Shown piece by piece: positions 23,041 to 35,145 of a stretch of 64,000 nucleotides of DNA. Source of the stretch: Zygnema cylindricum (taxonomy: Eukaryota > Streptophyta > Zygnematophyceae > Zygnematales > Zygnemataceae); assembly GCA_037447655.1 (NCBI GenBank), contig JBBHKE010002252.1, positions 139,130 to 203,129 of the forward strand, in the 5' to 3' direction. The position numbers were made by a program, and so were the translations under genes. Position 1 is the stretch's first letter, and the number at the start of each line of letters is the position of its first letter. The notes under the pieces are model-generated. The model did no database searches, was not told where the DNA came from, and worked only from the letters and a program-made list of their open reading frames with translations.

Positions 23041-25797
23041 ATAGTTTTTTGGTAGTTAAGAGATAGAATTATTAAGAGTGGAGAAGAGTGGCAAACAATA
23101 TAATAAGAAGGGTTGAGCCACGAGGGCAAGAGACCAAGCTAATGTTATGTGGACAAAAGCTTCTTCTAATTTAAAGTTGATCTTTATGTGAGTGTTGTCC
23201 AATGTGGATGTGTATTATCCAATGTGTGGAATGTGTGGTTGGGATTGTTTGTAGTAATGGGATTTTTCTGAGAGGTAGGAGATCGTGTTACAGAAAACGA
23301 CAAAAAAAAACCTTTACTTTATCACATGGGAAAATGCCCTAACCACTTCACGACAAGTTTGTGTGCTTTCATGGTCGTCTCAATGAGGGCAATGTCTGGC
23401 ATCTCGGCCGGTAAGGGGAAAAATAACGCGAGGTTTTTGCGTGCCATCGCGAAAAGACAATCATCGTCCGTTTGAAACATAAAGGTACTAAAACGCATAA
23501 AACGCACCCCAAAAAAAAACGAAGACGCGCATGGAACAAATGTATTATTTATAATATGTGTTGACCGACTATGGCTTTTTAATAAAAGAAGAAGGAAAAA
23601 ACATTTAATCCGAAATACTACTACAACTTCATCAAAACGAAACAGTATAGTTGTGAATAACGATTACCGTTAAGATTTAGTGTAAAAAAAATAAGTGTTA
23701 TTAACTTTAGTTTTGGTTCAAAGCATTTCGCCACAAACAAATTAACAATGATTTATGCACATAACGTTAATTTGGATACACATTTCTATACTGTAGTCAC
23801 GATAGTATATGTTCACGTATCCGACGTTTAAACAGTGAGAACAAGTTCTCGCGATTTTTCCTCGTCTTAATGACTGGAAATTAAGTATGAGTGTGTTTTT
23901 TTGTGGCAAAGCACATTTCACCTGTTGACGCCTTTACATGACACTTATTTTTAACGTTTGAACGAAATAATGAGCAGTTTTAATGAGCAATGCCACATTT
24001 CGTACATTACACTGTTTAGAAAATGTCGAAACTGTTGTAATTATTCGCGGTCGAAAACAATTTTATACGTCTTTTTTCGTACATTTTATCCGTACACAAA
24101 AAAATATACAAAATTTACGAAAAGTTACAAAACTATAAATAATAATGCATTTTTGGGAAAATGTAAAAGTCTGTACGATTGGTACCTTCATGGTTTGAAA
24201 ATGAATGGTGGCGGATAAATCAGTCTCTGCGAATGCATGAGAGAGTAACGGGAATTAAGCGAACCTCTAGAAGACAAGGGAGTTAATGCCTTAAAAGACA
24301 AAATACAAAAGATGATAAAAGGAAATAAACATAAATGAATGAGAGGAGAGTGTATTTTTTGTTTCAAAAATTATTTTTTACTGTTAACGAACTCGTAATA
24401 AATAAAAAGGAGAGTTCGTCACTCATGGTAAGCATAATGCGTTCCTACAGGTTATAAGGAAAAAAGCTTTAACTGAAAAAAAAATGAACAAAAAAATAAG
24501 GTACAAATGATTATTTTAGGTGGATGAAACCATAAAGAGGTTTTGTAAGAAAAGATAAAATATGAATGTTATGGTACAAAACACACTTATGGACTTTTTT
24601 CTACTGTATGTTGTGGACTTTTTCCCGCACTTTATACAACTTCTCTTTGTTTATTTGTCTACAAACCGTCTCAAGCGATTAACCAATGAACGTCATGGAT
24701 GACACATGTATCCTATCTTTTAATATTTTATCAACTTTTGGATCTCCTTTCCTAACCTCTAATAAATCTCAATTCAAATTTTGAACTTCTCAAAATATCC
24801 ATTAGAGTAACACCTTACATAATTCGAAAAGTGATTCCTCGACAGTTGGGCGTCGTCAAGGCACCCTAAGTAAAACGTACCAAAACCAACATCTCTCCTA
24901 GCTACGACATAGTGCGCGGTCTTCATGTTTAGTCTGTGTTTTGGTTGTAAGAGCCTCATTGCTGAACGTCACCCAGATACACACTAAGTCACTAACATAC
25001 GGTCATTTGTGGTTGGTTTCCTACACACAACAACTTATTGACACAACTAGTTTTAAGAGCGGTAATATCTCTCTCATTAAATAACCATGTATATCCCACC
25101 CCCATGCTTACTCCATACTGCACTTTCATTGCAAAGCAACGAGACTTATGATCATTAGTGAACGTTGCGAGGGAGACGGGGCACTAGGGGTAATGCGCGT
25201 GTAGTCTTGCGTGCCAATGTTTTACGCTGCACTTGTAGCGAATTATATGGTGAATGTGAAACCCATAAGGACAACCCTAATATGCTACCTTGGTGGGTAG
25301 TGCTATTGCCCACATTTGTGAGTACGAGATTGTGTAATGAGGATGTTCACGAAACGTGCCCATGCACTAAGACACAAACGACTCAACGAAGTCTTTTTCG
25401 TTGGAGTTAGTGAGGCAATTAAATTGAGTGAAACATACGCAGATCAAAAGCTAGAAAAACATTAAAATGCTATTCCTGGTAATCCCATATTGTATGCTAG
25501 TTATACCCATTTGGTACTTTATTGGCATTATATCATACGTAGTACGAGGCCACCAGATATAGCGTTTGCAAGCATTCCTCTGTTTTATCTATGGAGGTAA
25601 TAATCGGCGGTAGCTGAACAGGGCGGAAATCGGAACTATCACGGAGAGGAAAATATTCCTGCAGCCTCTGATTTGTTCGTACAGCTCACTGGGCGTACGA
25701 AATAACCATACGAAAAATAAAAGTATATATACAAATTATTATTGCATACTCTATCGGCATGGTACGTTTCGAATATACGTATAACCAAAGTACAGTA
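23041..25797. other. Gene-free AT-rich stretch
   Basis: Short open frames (23322-23507, 23958-24218, 24774-24959, 25165-25410) have no recognisable family, no splice-linked neighbours and no repeats in common with the elements described here. I see nothing supportable beyond anonymous, possibly old transposon-derived DNA. Confidence 0.55.
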
Positions 25798-26012
25798 CAT
25801 CGTGAATCGCTATTAGCGTTTATGTTTTTTTCTTCTTAAAACATTTTTTCTCCGTACACACTCGTCAGATCATATATCTGACGGCTGCGACTAAAATAGA
25901 AGATTCTCACCTTCCGATTGGAGGCCTCCATGTAATAATCGGAAAAGTGTGCACGGAGAAAGGATGATTTAAGTGGCGAAAAAATTGGTAACACTAATAG
26001 CGATACAGGGTG
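25798..26012 (+). mobile_element. TA-flanked MITE class B, copy 3
   Basis: A 215-bp copy flanked by TA (25796-25797 and 26013-26014). It starts CATCGTGAATCGCTATTAGC and ends CTAATAGCGATACAGGGTG. The internal inverted motif CTTAAAACATTTTTTCTCCG against GGAGAAAGGATGATTTAAG is kept. Confidence 0.8.
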
Positions 26013-26545
26013 TAATGAAGCCAATCACAAACGTCGAAAAGAAATTGATAGACAGAGAGCCAACCAGACAGACAGACGTACGGACATACGGACAGACGGA
26101 CGCTGCGCGCTTAGTAATATAAATGTTTTAAATAAGGAGGGGAAAAAAAAAAACTGATTTATTTTAGTTGGTTTGCGTTCGATTACTCATAGCAGGAACT
26201 ACACGTGGAGTACAAAAAGCGTTCAAAACTTCAAATTTTCAAATCCGTGATGGTGATGTTTTGACGCGACTGGAACGCAAAATATTGGATCGAAATTTCA
26301 TTTTTTTTAGATTTGGCGTTTTCCTAAACGATGCCAAATCCTTCAAGAATGTCGGGATGGACTTGAATAGATTTTGCCTCTCGGTCTTTACACGTGGACG
26401 TAAAGATTTCCATTACGGGCTTGGGGAGACGCTCAAAAAACCTTGTATACGACATGAAAGTTCGGTGAATACCGAATGTTCGGACAGACACAAGTCTAGA
26501 GTTAAGTCGGTTTTACCTAGTTTAACCAAATAAGAAAAAAAACTT

Positions 26546-26626
26546 CTTTAACACTACAGTAGACGTTAACTGCTTTAACACTACAGTAGACGTTAACTGC
26601 TTTAACACTACAGTAGACGTTAACTG
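26546..26626. repeat. Perfect 27-bp tandem repeat, three units
   Basis: Three identical head-to-tail units beginning CTTTAACACTACAGTAGACG, followed by the start of a fourth. The zero divergence implies recent expansion. It follows an open frame (26168-26533) that I do not recognise. Confidence 0.95.
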
Positions 26627-27050
26627 CTTTAACATTGTTCTGTGACTAAAGTCCAATAGTTCGAAATTTCAAATTTGCCAGTCAACTGTACCGTCCGATA
26701 TTAACATGTTTTCCGCCAATAGAGCTTTCTCTACGCGACGTACAAAACTCTTAAAGACACGTCGTCAAAAGGTGAAACCCTAGAACGTAAAAATATATAG
26801 TTATTGAATCGCCTCAGAGTTAAGCAGCGCGGATGTTACGGGTAACCCCATCGTATATTAAAAATTAGGTTTGTGAAGATAGGAAATGCGATTTTGCATA
26901 TCGAATCTCGTAGCCCGACTACCGAATCGCAGAATCCAGCATCCACAACATCACAATTTTAGCTTTTTCCTATAGTCCAAACGCAATCTACATCACATCT
27001 GGAAGTGGTAAGAATGTACAGCCTCGTTAGTAATAACGTCCTGGAACCAG

Positions 27051-27190
27051 ACCAAATGCATCATCTATGGTCACGCTAGAAGTTAGCCTCCGCTAAATGC
27101 CAAAATACAGATACGATCAGACAAAATACATCACCTATGGTCACAATATATGTTAGCCACCGTTAAATGCCAAAATACAGATAATATCAG
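27051..27190. repeat. 70-bp tandem duplication
   Basis: Two adjacent 70-bp units share ATCTATGGTCAC/ACCTATGGTCAC and AAATGCCAAAATACAGAT in register, with about a dozen differences. Confidence 0.9.
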
Positions 27191-27247
27191 AAAAAATATA
27201 CGCAAATTTTGTCTGCTGAGCCGCCTAATCATCCAAATCCAACACTA

Positions 27248-27736
27248 CACCGTGAATCGCTATTAGCGTAATGAAATAGATAGCGTAATGAAACAATTAG
27301 CGTACTTTACAGTAAATTGTGTTTTTTCGGGTACACCATGATACTAATTTATCATGTACTCTAATTTGTAAACTGCTTTGTAAAAATTTTCGGCACATAA
27401 TATGTCCACACTAGAACATGTAGATGTACGAAATTGTTCAAATCGTACGCCATCGCGTTTTTTTGACATCTGCGTATGCCCGAAAATATTTACGCAATTA
27501 TATATTATTATATTTTCTGTACTTTTATATTTAAAAAGGTACGGAATTGTACAGATCTGGCATTCCGTACACCACACTATTTAAAAGGACACTAAATTAC
27601 AGTTATGAGCCGTATTGAGCGGGGTACCTCAAATAACGTGCAAAAACATTTAGCGTACTTTATTCTATTTGAGAATTTGCCCCAAAAAAAGGGGTACCCC
27701 AATTAGCGTCATGTACGCTAATAGCGATTCGCGGTG
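27248..27736 (-). mobile_element. TA-flanked MITE class A, copy 4 (inverted)
   Basis: A 489-bp copy in reverse orientation, preceded by AACACTA as are copies 1 and 2. It is intact at both ends. Its right TA (27737-27738) is also the left TA of copy 5. Confidence 0.9.
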
Positions 27737-27738
27737 TA

Positions 27739-28228
27739 CACCGTGAATCGCTATTAGCGTACATGACGCTAATTGGGGTACCCCTTTTTTTGGGGCAAAT
27801 TCTCAAATAGAATAAAGTACGCTAAATGTTTTTGCACGTTATTTGAGGTGCCCCGCTCAATGCGGTTCATAACTGTAATTTAGTGCCCTTTTAAATAGTG
27901 TGGTGTACGGACTATCAGATATGTACTATTCCGTACATTTTTAAATTTAAAAGTACAGAAAATATAATAATATATAATTGCGTAAACATTTTCCGGCATA
28001 CGCAGATGTCAAAAAAACGCGACGGCGTACGATTTGAACAATTTCGTACATCTACATGTTTTAGTGGGGGACATATTACGTGCCGAAAAATTTTACAAAG
28101 CAGTTTACAAATTAGAGTACATGATAAATTAGTATCATGGTGTACCCGAAAAAACACAATTTACCGTAAAGTACGCTAATTGTTTCATTACGCTATATTT
28201 TTTATTACGCTAATAGCGATTCACGGTG
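27739..28228 (+). mobile_element. TA-flanked MITE class A, copy 5
   Basis: A 490-bp copy in direct orientation, inserted exactly at the TA bordering copy 4, forming a second palindromic doublet. Right TA at 28229-28230. The internal frame is shifted near its end compared with the other copies. Confidence 0.9.
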
Positions 28229-28723
28229 TACTTGCATCAAAGGAGTCCCCCTGTACAGATTTTCTCATGGGTCCGTACTTTTCCGTACATTACGGTATTG
28301 TCCTGTCACCCAACAGACGACGTCGCTGTCAGGCATCCCTTACGTTACGTTCGTGACAAACGATAAGTCGCGCGTTTCTTTAGAGCGAAAGGATCAAAAA
28401 AATGTCGAAACTGACAAGATTTGTCTGTGTTTGCAAATGGTTTTCCAGATACGGCCGAGAGAGGGTCCTGTAGCGAATCTTTCTCGATTTTTACGGATCT
28501 CCAGCCGGATACGCCAAGTTTGACGAGATAACCGGGGGGGGGAAGATATTCCGTTCAGAGTTGACCGTACAATGCGGCTCTTGCCCTCAGTGGTACTAAG
28601 TCAAACTAGCTCTAGGTTATTAGGATTTTTTTAGGAATTTAGGGTTTTTCTGGGTTTTTTATCCCGGAATGTTGGGAAAAAAAACAATGTTTTTCCAAAA
28701 AAACAACAAAAATCTGCCACTTG

Positions 28724-29657
28724 GGGTACGTCCATGTAATAGGTACTTTGATAAAGTATTTTGGACTGTAGTAAAGATTCTCCGTACTACTTTGAAGAGC
28801 GTCCCTATGTGCGAAAATGAAATCGGAACTTTGAAATGTGACGGTTGAGGACGTAGGTACAACTTGTGACGATTGAAAGCGACTACTAAACTTCCGAACG
28901 ATTAGTGACGCCAACAAAAACAGCGACAGTTGTAGACGTCTAGAGTTTTGTGAAATCGTAGATGTTTAGGGTTTGGTGATATTGTGACGTCACGCTCACT
29001 TGTGACAACGTCGACGTCACTGATTCAATAACTTTCCGCCATGGTTTTCGATTTCGTTTTTTCTAATTTTTTCGCTCGACTTGCCATTCAAAAAAAACCT
29101 AAAAACTGTCAAAAATAATATTTTTAAAATATCTTTCATTTTATACCAATATTGTCGTCTCTCATTCTAAAAAGTGTGAGATGTGAGAGGCGAGGGGAGA
29201 GGCGACGACGTCGCAAAATTTTGCAAAGGACTACATGAATGAAAGTGGAGGTCCGAGACCCCTGCAGATTTTTTTCCGTACATGCGCGTGACGGGCACGG
29301 AGAAAAATAGCGAGGACTCTCCCTCGTCCTAAAATTTTCACACTCTTTTGGCGCGTGCGTGGGTCATTTTTCATTCGCTGTTTGGGCGGTACTTGAACTA
29401 AAATCACCCCCTCGAGGTGATTTGGGATGAAGTGTTTTTTTGGGCTGGATTCTCTTGCCCTGTGGTCGAAAAGGGGAAAATGCCAAAATGCGTTCACATG
29501 ACGACAAACACGCTGTACATCCAAAGTATGAATTGACGTTTACTCTACTTTGGTAAAAATGATTTTCTCGTACAACAAAAGCTTTTGTCAAAGCTCCCTG
29601 AATTTTGGGGCAAACAGAAAGAGAAAAGTAGATAATTTAATACATGGGGACTTACCC
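28724..29657 (-). mobile_element. PIF/Harbinger-like MITE, family H, copy 3 (inverted)
   Basis: In reverse complement it begins GGGTAAGTCCCCATGTA and ends near TACATGGACGTACCC. It aligns with copy 1 through GCCATGGCGG-type and TCACCTCGAGG-type landmarks and a TGTCACAA-rich right half. TTA follows the upper end; the lower flank is TTG, so one target base appears mutated. Confidence 0.7.
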
Positions 29658-31489
29658 TTATAGATTGGAATTTCATTATTGATACTTATAATTTGCATTT
29701 TGACCACCTATTTAAATTTTGCAAAAGTATAATACTGTTATTGAGGAAAAAATACGAATTTAATATATTTTAATAGTCTAATGAGTAAAATACGTTGTAT
29801 TATACATCATTATATATTTTTATAACTATAAGTCATAGTTGTTCAAATCGCGCGATTTTTTCAATTTTTACGATTGAAACGTATAATTCGTGCCTTTTGA
29901 AAAAATTCACAAAAAAAGTCTACTGTTAACTGAAACTGAAACTTTACGGAAACCTGTGAACAAATTACGGTAACTGTACATTTTTTACGGATTTGTACGG
30001 AATTACATGAAAAGATACGTCGTAGTTATTAGTACTTTATGTTCAGTGAACTGGACAGGAATATCACGGAACTTGTACGTTATTTCATCGAAAATGTACG
30101 GACATTTTTGAAAAGAGACGTTGAACGTCACACTAATTTCGCGCGGTAGGTTTGAAACTTGTACGGGCGTCTTCTTCAATTTTTTCTGAATGAAGCCGCC
30201 ATGGAATATTGAAAATGGCCGCCTGTCAGATAGGCTGAGATAGACGGAATTTGATAAAATTTTACCTTTGAGAACGTTCGAATTCGGGTATGCCACATAT
30301 GCCGCGAAGTCTAAGATGGCGACTCCACGTCCAGTTGATTAAGAGAATACGTAACTGCCATGCAGTGTGATATATAATTAAACAATTTTAATATTTTACC
30401 GCTCATTTAACGGGAAAAACTTGCAAACTGCGCTATATGTATATGTTTTTTTTTTCATGTACGGAATAGTAAGGAAGGAAATTCATTAACGATTTTTAAC
30501 GATTTGTTCATAAGGTTCGATGCGTTCGCTACGTATAATTCGTCGCGATTGGTACGTTCGCACTAATCGCCGTGAACAACTATGCTATAAGTCAAACCTT
30601 TACGTCGTCGAAATGACGAACTTCCTGGCGTCGTCACCATAAATGACGTTTGAATGGTATGAAGTACATAATTACTGTAGTATCCTTATAGTGCGAAAAT
30701 AACGTACTTTTTCTGTTTCCATTTTTCCATCGTCCATTTCTCTTCACTTGAAAGTTTAAACTTTCGGTCCCCAATTTCGTCATTCCTGATTGGCCTCTGT
30801 GAAAAATCTCAGAAATATCATTTCCGTACCAGTCAAGATTGGGAGCATATACCGCGATTCGCGAAACAAAAGGCTTCACATCGAGCCGACAAATCCAATA
30901 GAATCAAATCTAAACGTACAGTTGAGTGAATAATAGCAGTAAAAGTACAGCGGTTTGTCGGAGATTATTCGCGTGGATTTCTTGGCTAAAACCGTACGCA
31001 CAAAGACGTGTCCGTACAAACGAAAACAACGTTCTGAAGTTTGAATCGTCCGCCATTCAAGATTTCAAGATACAGTAAACCTCCTCTCCTTCATACTGTT
31101 GGGGTTATAAGTGACGCGAGCCACCACGAGTTGGCCCGATGCATGCATATCGGTCCGATGCAATCTTCGGCCGATGCAAAACGGATGACATGACAGACGA
31201 TGTCGCAGGGTTCAATTCGTTGTGGGTTTCAATTTTCATCGTGCCAGTTATTAAACTGCTGGCGAGCTTTTTTAGCCTCCTAATATGATGATTGCCATGG
31301 ATATGTGTCGTGCCAATACACATGCGGATACATAAGTGGATCGATATGACTATCACCTCTCTATCAATGCGATGTGGGGATGGAATATTTAACGTAACTC
31401 TTTGACACAATGTGAAAATATTTTGTGACGTGGTAACATGTACTGTTAAGAAATAGAGAAACGTCATCATACGATGGTTCTTAGTTAAC
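29658..31489. other. Gene-free stretch between family-H elements
   Basis: AT-rich DNA rich in TACGG words. The frames at 30003-30296 and 31105-31491 have no family I recognise. No transposon termini were defined here, although the TACG-rich composition matches the neighbouring elements. Confidence 0.5.
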
Positions 31490-32760
31490 ATACAAGGTAG
31501 TTTATGCCAATTGTTTTGTCGATTTCCTCTTTTCGACCCCCAAGCAAGCGAATCCAGCTCGTCAAAAAACTTTATAAAAAACCACCTCGCGAGGTGATTT
31601 CAGTTAAAGTATTACTAAAATAACGAATGAAAAACGTTCCACACACGCGCCACAGGAATGATAAAATTTTAGCATGAGGGAGAGTACTGCCTACTTTTTC
31701 TTTGCTTATCACGTGCATGTACGGAAAAAAATTGCAGGAAGCTTGAATCCCCACTTTCTTTATAGGTCATTTGTGGACATTTACGTCCTCGTCCCCTCTC
31801 CCTCTCCCTCTCCTTCTCACGCTCTCGTTGTTATCTCACACTTTTTAGAATGAAATACGACGATACTGGTATGAAATGAAGAGCTTTAACAAAACAATTT
31901 TTTGACTACTTTTGGGTGTGTTTGATGGCAGATTGAGTGAGAAAAGAGGAAAAAAAAAATCGGAAAGCCATGGCGGAAGGTTTTAGAATTAGTGACGTCG
32001 ATGTTGTTACAAGTGAGCATGACGCTACAATGTCACAAAATTAGTGTTGTGTGTCGACAAGAAGTTTATCGTGATAACACCGATACTGATAGTTATTGGT
32101 TATCACGTGTCCCGATTTATCGCTCCGAGACTAACAAATTTCTTATCAGCGATAAGTGGAAAAAACATAGTATGCTATATAATGTTACTTTATAATATAG
32201 TGTACTATATTTTTCACCGTGTATACCATTTCTTGCCACGTGTAACAACATGTTCCGTGCTCTGTGTAATGGAATAACGGTGGTCCAGTCAGACGGAATA
32301 AACCGTACAGTTGTACGGTAAGAACCATACAATAATCGTCGATAGTTATCGGTACCACTGTTATCGTGATATAAAATCGATATTATTTGGTTTTATCGAC
32401 GATATCCCCAGCATCGATATATCGTGCCAATATTTTAATTATCGGCAAGCCAATAAAAGGTACATATTGATTATCGACAAAACCCTACCGATACACAACA
32501 TTACACAAAACCCTATACATTTACAACGTCACCAAAATCTAGACGTGTACAACCATCTCTCTTTTTGCAAGCGTCGCCAATTGTCAGGAAGTTTCGTAGT
32601 CGCCTTCAACCGTGACAGGTTGTACCTATATCTACAACCGTCACCTTTTAAAGTTATAAGTTCATTTTCCCACATTGGAACCCTGTGAAATGTAATACGA
32701 AGAATCTTTACGAAAATCTAAAGTAATTCTTCAAAGTATCGATTAAATGGGGATACCCCC
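31490..32760 (+). mobile_element. PIF/Harbinger-like family H, copy 2, split by hAT-like element D1
   Basis: Aligns with copy 1 from about 31540 through the palindrome CACCTCGCGAGGTG (31585) and the GCCATGGCGGAA motif. D1 (32042-32503) interrupts it, and it resumes to end in GGGGATACCCCC followed by TTA (32761-32763). The left terminus could not be defined. Confidence 0.6.
32042..32503. mobile_element. hAT-like MITE, family D, copy 1
   Basis: A 462-bp element. It starts TAGTGTTGTGTGTCG and its right end reads CCGATACACAACATTA. The 8-bp flanks CACAAAAT (32034-32041) and CACAAAAC (32504-32511) differ at one base. It contains TTATCGTGATAAC-type palindromic words and no coding frame. An 8-bp duplication with TAGTGTTG-type ends fits hAT. 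Confidence 0.75.
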
Positions 32761-33121
32761 TTACGCATGAATAAAAAGGCAAGGCGTCTTTCCAATAACT
32801 AGTGTTGTGTACCAGAAAAAAAGTTATCGCGATAACACCGATACCGATAGTTATCGGTAATCGAACGGTTAGGGGTCCCGATATATCGCTCCAAGACCAA
32901 CCATTTCTCATCGGCGATAAGTTGAAAAAAACTTGTAGGCTATATAATAGTATAAATAATAATATATATTATAATAAATTTATTGTACGCTATAAGTAAT
33001 AATAATAGTACTATAAATAGCGTGGCATGCCACGCGTAACAACTTGTTCCGTACTCTGTGTAACGGAATAACTGCGGTTCAGTACGACGGAATAAACCGT
33101 ACAATTATACACTATAAACCG

Positions 33122-33921
33122 TAGTGTTGGGTATCGAGGACCTTTTGCCGATATTCGATATATTTCGAATTTCAGGTACCCGATAATCGATATATCGAAA
33201 ATAAAAATATCGCGATATATTGTTGATATATCGTATAGCCGATAAACCGTATCGATGATATATCGAGGCATTTTAAAAAATATAAAATGAAGTGGCTTCG
33301 GGACAAGGTGACTGTAAATTATTTGCCGAAAATAAATACGGTTTTTCATCAGAGTGAAGGAGATCTTTGAGGTACATTGACGCGGTACACTTGCGAAGTA
33401 CACGTGCATAATACGCAAGTACGGATTTCTATACGAAAATGGTTGGTTTTCAAATCTTTGACGATTTTAGAGATTTTATCGTCAACTTACAAGGAACCAC
33501 TCAAATCAAAACACGCATGTAAAAACTTGTTTACAGACGATACTCGATGTAATCGAGGCCTCTGTAATGCATAAATTTTGCTGTCCGTACTATTAAAGTG
33601 ACCTCTTGATGTAACCATACCCCAAATAAGTAATTATATGAATTACATAACTAGTACTTTTTTGTCAATTACATTTTGCGGCGTCTACCTTTAAGTCACG
33701 GAACGAAAATCACGCCGTACATGGCGTATCAGACAATTTTTCCTTTTCGCTAAAATTACATATTATATAGAAATATAAAATATTTAAATTAAAATAATAC
33801 TATATATCGCGATAATTTATGTTGGTCTCGATACGATATATCGAGGATTTTGCTCGATCGATATTCAATATATCGAATATCGAAATTATCGCGATATGAA
33901 TTTACCCAATACCCAACACTA
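33122..33921. mobile_element. hAT-like element E nested in D2
   Basis: An 800-bp element with ends TAGTGTTGGGTATCG and, reverse-complemented, TAGTGTTGGGTATTG. The 8-bp target duplication is perfect: ATAAACCG at 33114-33121 and 33922-33929. The interior is rich in ATATCGATATATCG words near both ends. The perfect duplication indicates a younger insertion than its host. Confidence 0.9.
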
Positions 33922-34063
33922 ATAAACCGTACAATTATCGTCGATAGTTATCCGTACCGGTGTTATCCCGATAGAAAACCGATATTATTGGCATTTTATC
34001 GGCGATAACACCAATGTCGATATATCGTGCCAATATATCGATTATCGGCAAGTCAAAAAAAGG

Positions 34064-34971
34064 CAAAGGTCGCAAACGGTCAACCGAAACTGTGACCGAC
34101 CGTTAATCGACCGCCCGCGCCGGATCCGGAACGGATTCGGTTGCCCAATTTTGGGGGTTGGGCGGTTACGGTCGGTTAATTCACCAGGAAAAAAAAGACG
34201 GTCAGTTACGGTCGGTCAACCAAAAAACTGAAAAAAATGAAAATTTTGTACTGTCCCTATAATCCAACATTTTTGTACTTTGTACTCTTTGGCATCGTGG
34301 AAGTACGCGACATCATGATTAGCGTCGCAAATCTGACACTGTACTGTAGTACGCTATTTATTTCGCAAATCTAAGGGAACGCGAGAAAGCGTCGCATATC
34401 TGACACGGTACACCGCGCATCGTTATTAGTGTTATTAACTTTAATTTGTTTCTTAAAATCTTGATTTTTTCCCGCAATTAGTATACATGATTTTCGAAAT
34501 TAAATTAGCAACGCTATTTAAGGACGTGGACCATAATCTGCCACATTTCTGGCACTAAATTAGAATCAATTACACTATTTTTTTTTTACGCTATTTAAAC
34601 TTTGACACTAGTAATGATGCGCGGTGTAGTACACTATTCATTTCGAAAATTTTAGGGAACGTGACAAAGCGTCGCAAATCTGACACGGTAGTACAATATT
34701 CATTTCGCAAATCTTAGGGAACGCGACAAATCGTAATTATTGGCTTATTCTGTCATACATTGATTAATTTTGTACTTTTTCGGTTACGGACGGGTACGGT
34801 TAGTCGCTAAAAATCAAGATTCGGTTAATTTTTTTTTCCTAAACGACGGTCGGTTAACGGTTAACAATTTTGGAGCGTGACAAAACTCGGTCGGGCGTCG
34901 GTTACCCAGGTTTTGAGAAAAGAAAAACGGTCGGTTTCGGGTATGATTTTTTTTGACTTTTGCGACCTCTG
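34064..34971. mobile_element. hAT-like element F nested in D2
   Basis: A 908-bp element beginning CAAAGGTCGCAAACGG and ending CTTTTGCGACCTCTG, the CARAGGTCGCAAA terminus of a hAT type different from D and E. Flanks are AAAAAAGG (34056-34063) and AAAATAGG (34972-34979). Inside are CGGTCGGTTA-type repeats near both ends and a tandem unit of about 63 bp, split by element G. Confidence 0.85.
34411..34626. mobile_element. TA-flanked MITE G nested in F
   Basis: A 216-bp element starting CACCGCGCATCGTTATTAGT and ending CACTAGTAATGATGCGCGGTG, with TA on each side (34409-34410 and 34627-34628). It sits in one unit of a local tandem repeat. The undisturbed unit at about 34683-34700 reads ACACGGTAGTACAATATT with a single TA, which proves the duplication. 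Confidence 0.9.
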
Positions 34972-35102
34972 AAAATAGGTACATGTCGATTATCGGCAAA
35001 ACCCTGCCGATACACAACACTTACCAAAAACCATTTCATTCCCTAACGTTTACACGCGCGTCCTCTCTTCACATTAACTACCCTTATAGTGAGTACCCTC
35101 GA

Positions 35103-35145
35103 TTGGTTTGTATAAGGCTTATAGTATAAGCCTTATACAAACCAA
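35103..35145. repeat. Perfect 21-bp inverted repeat with 1-nt spacer
   Basis: TTGGTTTGTATAAGGCTTAT plus A, one G, then the exact reverse complement. It could extrude as a cruciform or form a hairpin in RNA. No neighbouring gene explains it. Confidence 0.9.

Larger units (their letters stand above)
32800..35023. mobile_element. hAT-like MITE family D, copy 2, hosting three nested elements
   Basis: The outer element starts TAGTGTTGTGTACC and ends CGATACACAACACTTA. Flanks are CCAATAAC (32792-32799) and CCAAAAAC (35024-35031), seven of eight identical. Subtracting E and F with their duplications leaves about 500 bp, matching D1 in length and order. It has no coding capacity. Confidence 0.75.

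Noticed and set aside
26168-26533. 121-codon plus-strand frame as a possible gene
   Set aside because: No recognisable family, no intron signals and no support from neighbouring frames; it lies inside transposon-rich DNA.
31105-31491. 128-codon minus-strand frame upstream of family H copy 2
   Set aside because: No domain, no repeat counterpart and no splice-linked exon were found.
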